Part shown: positions 5,510 through 9,029 of the stretch, piece after piece
How the letters are laid out: every line of letters starts with the position of its first letter
Position numbering within the stretch: the first letter of the stretch is position 1
Source of the DNA: JAVBNF01 sp031551725
Lineage (GTDB): Bacteria; Bacteroidota; Bacteroidia; Bacteroidales; P3
Assembly: GCA_031551725.1 (NCBI GenBank)
Contig: JAVBNF010000030.1
Location: 1-9,029 of the forward strand
Direction: 5' to 3'
DNA: 9,029 nucleotides
Program-made: the position numbers and the translations under genes
The notes under the pieces: model-generated
Database searches by the model: none
What the model was told of the DNA's origin: nothing
Seen by the model: the letters and a program-made list of their open reading frames with translations, nothing else

Positions 5510-6235
5510 ATGATTTTACGCACGGAAAATATCGTCAAAAAATACAAACAACGCACTGTTGTAAATAATGTTTCTATTGAAGTGAAACAAGGCGAAATTG
5601 TTGGGCTTTTGGGGCCAAACGGCGCCGGAAAAACAACTTCTTTTTACGTCATGGTGGGCCTTATTCATCCACTTTCCGGGAAGGTGTTTTTGGACGATAA
5701 AGAAATTACCTCGCTTCCGATGTACAAACGTGCCCAATTAGGGATTGGCTATTTAGCACAGGAAGCCTCTGTTTTCCGCAATTTGAGTGTCGAAGACAAT
5801 ATTAAAGCAGTTTTGGAATTTACAAATTTAAGTAAAGAAGAACAAAACCAACGTTTGGAAGTTTTACTTGAAGAATTTGGCTTGAATCATGTTCGTAAAA
5901 ATCAAGGGATTCAGCTTTCCGGTGGTGAACGCCGCCGTACGGAAATTGCGCGTGCTTTGGCCGTAGACCCGAAATTTATCTTGTTAGATGAGCCGTTTGC
6001 CGGTGTAGACCCGATTGCCGTTGAAGATATTCAATCCATTGTTGCATCATTGAAACAAAAAAATATCGGTGTTTTGATTACCGACCACAATGTGCACGAA
6101 ACATTGAGTATTACAGACCGTTCGTACCTTCTGTTCGAAGGCTCGGTATTGAAATCCGGTACAGCCGATGAACTTGCCAGCGACGAAACCGTACGTAAAG
6201 TTTACCTCGGAGAAAACTTCGAATTGCGCAAATAA
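5510..6235 (+). CDS. lptB: LPS export ABC transporter ATP-binding protein LptB
   Basis: LptB is the cytoplasmic ATPase that, with LptF, LptG and LptC, pulls lipopolysaccharide from the inner membrane onto the Lpt bridge toward the outer membrane. From ATG 5510 the protein is 241 residues, the standard size. Complete nucleotide-binding motifs are present: Walker A GPNGAGKTT (35-43, Lys41), Q-loop Gln84 in YLAQEASVF, signature LSGGERRR (136-143), Walker B with Asp160 and Glu161 in ILLDEPFAGVDP, and H-loop His193 in TDHNV. The YLAQEASVFR(N)LS and DEPFAGVDPIAV blocks and the ending after YLGE are specific to LptB among ABC ATPases. The frame extends 22 codons upstream to ATG 5444, but that stretch contains the promoter and follows a terminator, so it is rejected. 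The next gene starts two bases after its stop, implying one transcript. Confidence 0.96.
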   Translation: MILRTENIVKKYKQRTVVNNVSIEVKQGEIVGLLGPNGAGKTTSFYVMVGLIHPLSGKVFLDDKEITSLPMYKRAQLGIGYLAQEASVFRNLSVEDNIKAVLEFTNLSKEEQNQRLEVLLEEFGLNHVRKNQGIQLSGGERRRTEIARALAVDPKFILLDEPFAGVDPIAVEDIQSIVASLKQKNIGVLITDHNVHETLSITDRSYLLFEGSVLKSGTADELASDETVRKVYLGENFELRK

Positions 6236-6237
6236 AA

Positions 6238-8529
6238 ATGTTGCCGTTCCGTAAAAAATCCTTTTTAAGGATTTCTTCTTTTTTCCTTCTTTCTTTGATT
6301 TTTCCTGCTTTTGCTTTCGCAGAAAAAGAAGAAGCAGATAGTATTCAACGTTATCAATTGGATGAAATTGTTGTTTCCACTTCGCGTGAAACACGACCTT
6401 TTCAATTATTGCCGGTATCAACAAGTGTTCTGTTTGATCATTCATTAGAGTTATTGCAAATCCAAACGCCGAAAGATATTGGCGATGTTGTTCCAAACTT
6501 GCATATTCCTGCTTATGGTTCTGCGATGACCTCAGCCATCTATCTGCGCGGCATTGGCGCGCGCGGCAACGGGCAATCTTCGGTGGGGCTGTACGTCGAT
6601 AATGTGCCGTATTTGGACAAATCTTCTTACGATTTTGAGTTAATGGATATCGACCGCATTGAAGTGCTGCGTGGGCCGCAAAGCACGTTGTACGGACGGA
6701 ATACAATGGGCGGAATTATTCATATTCATCGCCGTTCCGCTTTCGCGAAAGATGAACTCTCCGCATCCCTTTCAACCGGACGTTTTGGCGATAATACCGG
6801 AAATGTGTTGTTTTCAAAAAAAATAAATGATGCAAATGCGCTTTCTGCCGGAATTTCCACGCATTCATTCCGCGGATACCGACGAAACCTTTACACCGGA
6901 GAATATGCCGATAATTCAATGGAAAGCACAGTGTTTCTGCGTGGTGAAACGCGTAAAAACAGTGGCCGTTGGGTGTTCGATTTGAATGCAAATTTTACCA
7001 ATCAAAATGCTTTTCCCTATGGCTTATACAATCCGCAAACCGGCGATGTGGCCGATGTAAACCACGATGGTGATAATACTTACCAACGTTCCATGATTAA
7101 TGGAAACATCATGTATGAAAAGAAAAACGACCGGATTTTGTTTATTTCCACCACCGGATTGCATTGGCTGTCCGATGACATGAACATGGATCAGGATTAT
7201 ACACCGCAAAGATTATTTTTACTCAATCAAGTTCAAAACGAATACAGCATCTCGCAGGAATTTTCGTTGAAAAACAGAAATAAAAGCCGTATAGATTGGT
7301 CGCTTGGCGCAATGGGTTTTTATCAATATTTGAAAACGGATGCTACTGTAACTTTCTTGGAAGACGGCATTTCTACGATTTTGCAGCCTGTTTTTGATAC
7401 CGTTGCCAAAAAAGGCGGCCCAACCATGATTATCACCGATAAAAACATTCCCATTCCCGGAACTTACAAAACGCCGAGTGCCGGCATCGCGCTGTACGGA
7501 CAAGCAACTTTGAAAGATCTATTCATTCCAAAACTCTCGCTTACAGGTGGTGTCCGAATTGGATATGAATTTGTAGACATTGATTATTCTACGGCAATGA
7601 CAATAGGCATGCGGTATTACCAACAAGGTATGCGTGATACGATTTGGGTAAATCCTACTTATCAGTTGGAAGGAAAAGAAAAACAAGCATCCCCGAATAT
7701 TCTGCCGAAAGCAGCCTTGCAATATGATTTTGATGATTTTAATTCGGTTTATTTTTCGGTGTCCTCCGGCTATAAATCGGGTGGATACAATATTCAGATG
7801 TTTGCCGATTTGATTCAACAAATGGCCAGAAACAATCCGGTGGATGTAGATGCTGCAATTTCATACAAGCCGGAGTTTTGCGTAGCTTATGAAATCGGCA
7901 CAAAAAACAGCTTTTTTAATCACAAATTACATACACAAGCGGCATATTTTTATAACGATATTACCAATATGCAAATCACGCAGTTTGTAACAAGCACGCA
8001 AGGCCGTAAAACCTCCAATGCCGGTGCGGCTGTTACGCAAGGCATTGAACTTTCTTTATCCGCAAGACTGAATTCTTCGTGGATGCTGACGGCTTCTTAT
8101 GGTTATACAAATGCGAAATTCACGGAGTTTAACAGCGCCATTAAAATCAATGGGCGAGATACAAACATTAACTACAAAGGGAATCGTGTGCCTTATGTGC
8201 CCGAGAATACGTTTTCCGCAGGGCTTACATACAGTACAGATTTTGTAAATTCCACTTTCGTGAAAACATTAACTGCCCATGCCCAATTTACCGGCAGCGG
8301 TAAAACTTATTGGGACGAAGCTAATACGCTTTCGCAGGATTTTATAGGAACGCTTAACGCGAATGTGACACTTGATTTTCGTAAGAATTTTTCAGTAGGA
8401 ATTTGGTGTAAAAACATGCTGAATACAACCTACAATACCTTTGTTTTTGTGAGCGGCAATAAGGCTTTCGGACAACAAGCGTTGCCTTTTCAAATCGGTG
8501 TGAATGCAGCGGTGAAAATCGGAATTTAG
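6238..8529 (+). CDS. TonB-dependent outer-membrane receptor
   Basis: This 763-residue protein is a gated outer-membrane beta-barrel that imports scarce ligands using energy passed by TonB-ExbBD. Residues 1-28 form a signal peptide (basic FRKK, hydrophobic core, cleavage after AFAFA). A TonB-box-like DEIVVS follows at 42-47. The plug domain shows YLRGIGARG from 102, VGLYVDNVPY and the hallmark EVLRGPQSTLYGRNTMGG (142-159). From about 170 to the end are the alternating aromatic strands of a 22-strand barrel. There is no CarboxypepD_reg-like N-terminal extension and no SusD partner, so it is not a SusC-type glycan importer; the plug resembles siderophore- or vitamin-type receptors, but the ligand cannot be told from sequence. 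The final residue is Ile instead of the common Phe, though the last strand is otherwise normal. It starts two bases after lptB and likely depends on that transcript. Confidence 0.94.
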   Translation: MLPFRKKSFLRISSFFLLSLIFPAFAFAEKEEADSIQRYQLDEIVVSTSRETRPFQLLPVSTSVLFDHSLELLQIQTPKDIGDVVPNLHIPAYGSAMTSAIYLRGIGARGNGQSSVGLYVDNVPYLDKSSYDFELMDIDRIEVLRGPQSTLYGRNTMGGIIHIHRRSAFAKDELSASLSTGRFGDNTGNVLFSKKINDANALSAGISTHSFRGYRRNLYTGEYADNSMESTVFLRGETRKNSGRWVFDLNANFTNQNAFPYGLYNPQTGDVADVNHDGDNTYQRSMINGNIMYEKKNDRILFISTTGLHWLSDDMNMDQDYTPQRLFLLNQVQNEYSISQEFSLKNRNKSRIDWSLGAMGFYQYLKTDATVTFLEDGISTILQPVFDTVAKKGGPTMIITDKNIPIPGTYKTPSAGIALYGQATLKDLFIPKLSLTGGVRIGYEFVDIDYSTAMTIGMRYYQQGMRDTIWVNPTYQLEGKEKQASPNILPKAALQYDFDDFNSVYFSVSSGYKSGGYNIQMFADLIQQMARNNPVDVDAAISYKPEFCVAYEIGTKNSFFNHKLHTQAAYFYNDITNMQITQFVTSTQGRKTSNAGAAVTQGIELSLSARLNSSWMLTASYGYTNAKFTEFNSAIKINGRDTNINYKGNRVPYVPENTFSAGLTYSTDFVNSTFVKTLTAHAQFTGSGKTYWDEANTLSQDFIGTLNANVTLDFRKNFSVGIWCKNMLNTTYNTFVFVSGNKAFGQQALPFQIGVNAAVKIGI

Positions 8530-8550
8530 TTTAGATCTGAAAATCGATAT

Positions 8551-8581
8551 TTTGTAATTAAGAAAAATATTCATAACTTTG
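8551..8581 (+). promoter_or_regulatory. Bacteroidetes-type promoter with no gene after it
   Basis: TTTG at 8551-8554, a 19-base spacer and TAACTTTG at 8574-8581 give a full consensus match. Transcription would start near 8588. No credible coding region follows, only the structured RNA region to about 8834, so the promoter probably drives a non-coding RNA. Confidence 0.75.
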
Positions 8582-8593
8582 CGAAAATAATAA

Positions 8594-8623
8594 GTTAACA
8601 AGAAAACGAGTTAACAAGAAAAC
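8594..8623 (+). repeat. Two tandem copies of a 14-base repeat (16-base period)
   Basis: GTTAACAAGAAAAC occurs at 8594-8607 and again, identical, at 8610-8623, separated by GA. It lies just after the predicted transcription start and before the structured RNA. Confidence 0.9.
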
Positions 8624-8663
8624 AAAATAGAAAACTATCGAAAAACACTAATTAATTATACAT

Positions 8664-8834
8664 AAAAAAAGCGTAAGCTTTAATTCTTTATTCGAAAACC
8701 TGCAAACTTTCAATAACCAAAGAATTAATTAGCGATACGCTCATGCTGTGTTCCGGCGTGAGTTGTGTCTTATTTTGGTTATGGGTGCTTGCAGGTACCT
8801 CGAATAAAATAAGAAAACAACTTGCGCCTTTTTA
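8664..8834 (+). ncRNA. Rod-shaped structured RNA, candidate 6S-like RNA
   Basis: One long hairpin of about 170 nt can be drawn. Closing stem: 8665-8677 with 8821-8833 (12 pairs, one A-C mismatch, one G-U), its 3' side ending in TTTTT. Then, separated by internal loops: 8687-8695 with 8800-8808 (9 bp), 8698-8705 with 8789-8796 (8 bp), 8713-8721 with 8774-8782 (9 bp), GATAC 8734-8738 with GTGTC 8765-8769, and CTCATGC 8740-8746 with GCGTGAG 8756-8762. Four of these arms are long and nearly perfect, which chance does not explain. Size and unbranched rod shape with internal bubbles recall 6S RNA, which binds RNA polymerase as a mock open promoter. I do not see a signature proving it. Strand: the consensus promoter at 8551 and U-tract favour +, but the A-run at 8664-8670 would give a U-tract on the other strand too. 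The 5' end is uncertain: 8588 (primary transcript) or about 8664 (processed). Confidence 0.6.
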
Positions 8835-8843
8835 TTTGCATAT

Positions 8844-8858
8844 AGCCCCTTCGGGGCT
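8844..8858. repeat. Short GC-rich hairpin
   Basis: AGCCCC pairs with GGGGCT around TTC (or AGCCC with GGGCT around CTTCG). It stands out in A/T-rich surroundings. No T-run follows on either strand, so I do not call it a terminator. It may belong with the palindromes that follow at 8933-8985. Confidence 0.6.
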
Positions 8859-8932
8859 TGTTGGAAAATGAATTACAAATAAATAAAAACACAACATGAA
8901 AACACAATTACAATTATCGACTGCGGCTGTAC

Positions 8933-8985
8933 GGGCGAACCTACGTGTTCGCCCATCGAACAAGGGCAGACACGCGGGTCTGCCC
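8933..8985. repeat. Pair of GC-rich palindromes, dispersed intergenic repeat type
   Basis: Two hairpins share one design: an 8-bp perfect stem and a six-base loop. The first is GGGCGAAC (8933-8940) with GTTCGCCC (8947-8954). The second is GGGCAGAC (8964-8971) with GTCTGCCC (8978-8985). Nine bases separate them, and the block ends in CCCCTACGG. Units of this kind (a GTAGGGGC-like end and GGGCGAAC or GGGCAGAC arms) recur as dispersed intergenic palindromes in many environmental bacterial genomes. I see only this copy here, so copy number is unknown. Base composition is clearly richer in G+C than the flanks. Confidence 0.75.
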
Positions 8986-9029
8986 CTACGGTTTACCCGA
9001 TGGATTTTTCTGCAATTCTGCATTTTTGC

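Noticed and set aside
6047..6706. Reverse-strand open frame of 219 residues across the lptB end and receptor start
   Set aside because: It is antisense to two well-supported genes, has low-complexity lysine-rich stretches and no recognisable domain.
8664..8834. tmRNA or SRP (4.5S) RNA as the identity of the structured RNA
   Set aside because: No tRNA-like ends or tag-peptide frame for tmRNA, and no GGAAGGAAGCA-type apical motif for SRP RNA on either strand.
8844..8858. AGCCCC/GGGGCT hairpin as a terminator
   Set aside because: No T-run follows it on either strand.
8832..9023. Reverse-strand frame of 63 residues at the right edge
   Set aside because: It is the complement of the palindromes and flanking A/T-rich DNA, with no domain or ribosome site.
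8896..9029. Forward frame from ATG 8896 that stays open to the window edge (MKTQLQLSTAAVR...)
   Set aside because: Most of it is the translated palindromic repeat block, and the tail resembles nothing known. The A/T-rich leader looks Bacteroidetes-like, so a gene start hit by a repeat is possible, but the evidence is too thin without the downstream sequence.
1..9029. CRISPR array or replication origin
   Set aside because: No regularly spaced repeats with unique spacers, and no DnaA-box cluster or dnaA/dnaN genes are seen.

Overview
The window looks like chromosomal DNA of a member of the Bacteroidetes (Bacteroidota), probably uncultured; I cannot name a genus. Evidence: several promoters fit the Bacteroidetes sigma-ABfr pattern (TTTG or TTG, about 20 nt, then TAnnTTTG); leaders before start codons are A/T-rich and mostly lack a Shine-Dalgarno sequence; and the gene content includes a lipoprotein-type S9 peptidase, LptB and a TonB-dependent receptor. 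The last two imply a Gram-negative cell with an outer membrane.

Layout, all genes on the + strand. Bases 1-141 hold the 3' end of an IS30-family transposase and probably the end of that insertion sequence. It lies a few bases from the promoter of rnpB (about 193-573), the RNase P RNA. Only about 13 bases later a run of closely spaced genes begins: an S9-type exported lipoprotein that has lost two of three catalytic residues (586-2514), arginine deiminase (2526-3764) and stand-alone PurQ (3813-4514). Next come a tRNA-Asn(GTT) gene with its own promoter and terminator (4552-4721), then a compact two-gene module with overlapping reading frames (4842-5412) that resembles an uncharacterised toxin-antitoxin pair and has its own promoter and terminator. 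lptB (5510-6235) and a TonB-dependent receptor (6238-8529) follow, two bases apart, apparently as one transcript.

The last 500 bases (8530-9029) contain no convincing gene but are full of structure: a good promoter, a 16-bp tandem repeat, a rod-like RNA of about 170 nt closed by a stem that runs into a U-tract (best guess: a 6S-like RNA), and several GC-rich palindromes of the dispersed intergenic repeat type.

Most promising for follow-up are the rod-like RNA at 8664-8834 with its competing alternative fold, the two-gene module at 4842-5412, and the S9 pseudo-peptidase. The rest is housekeeping: tRNA processing (RNase P), purine synthesis (PurQ), arginine catabolism (deiminase), LPS export (LptB) and outer-membrane uptake (receptor).
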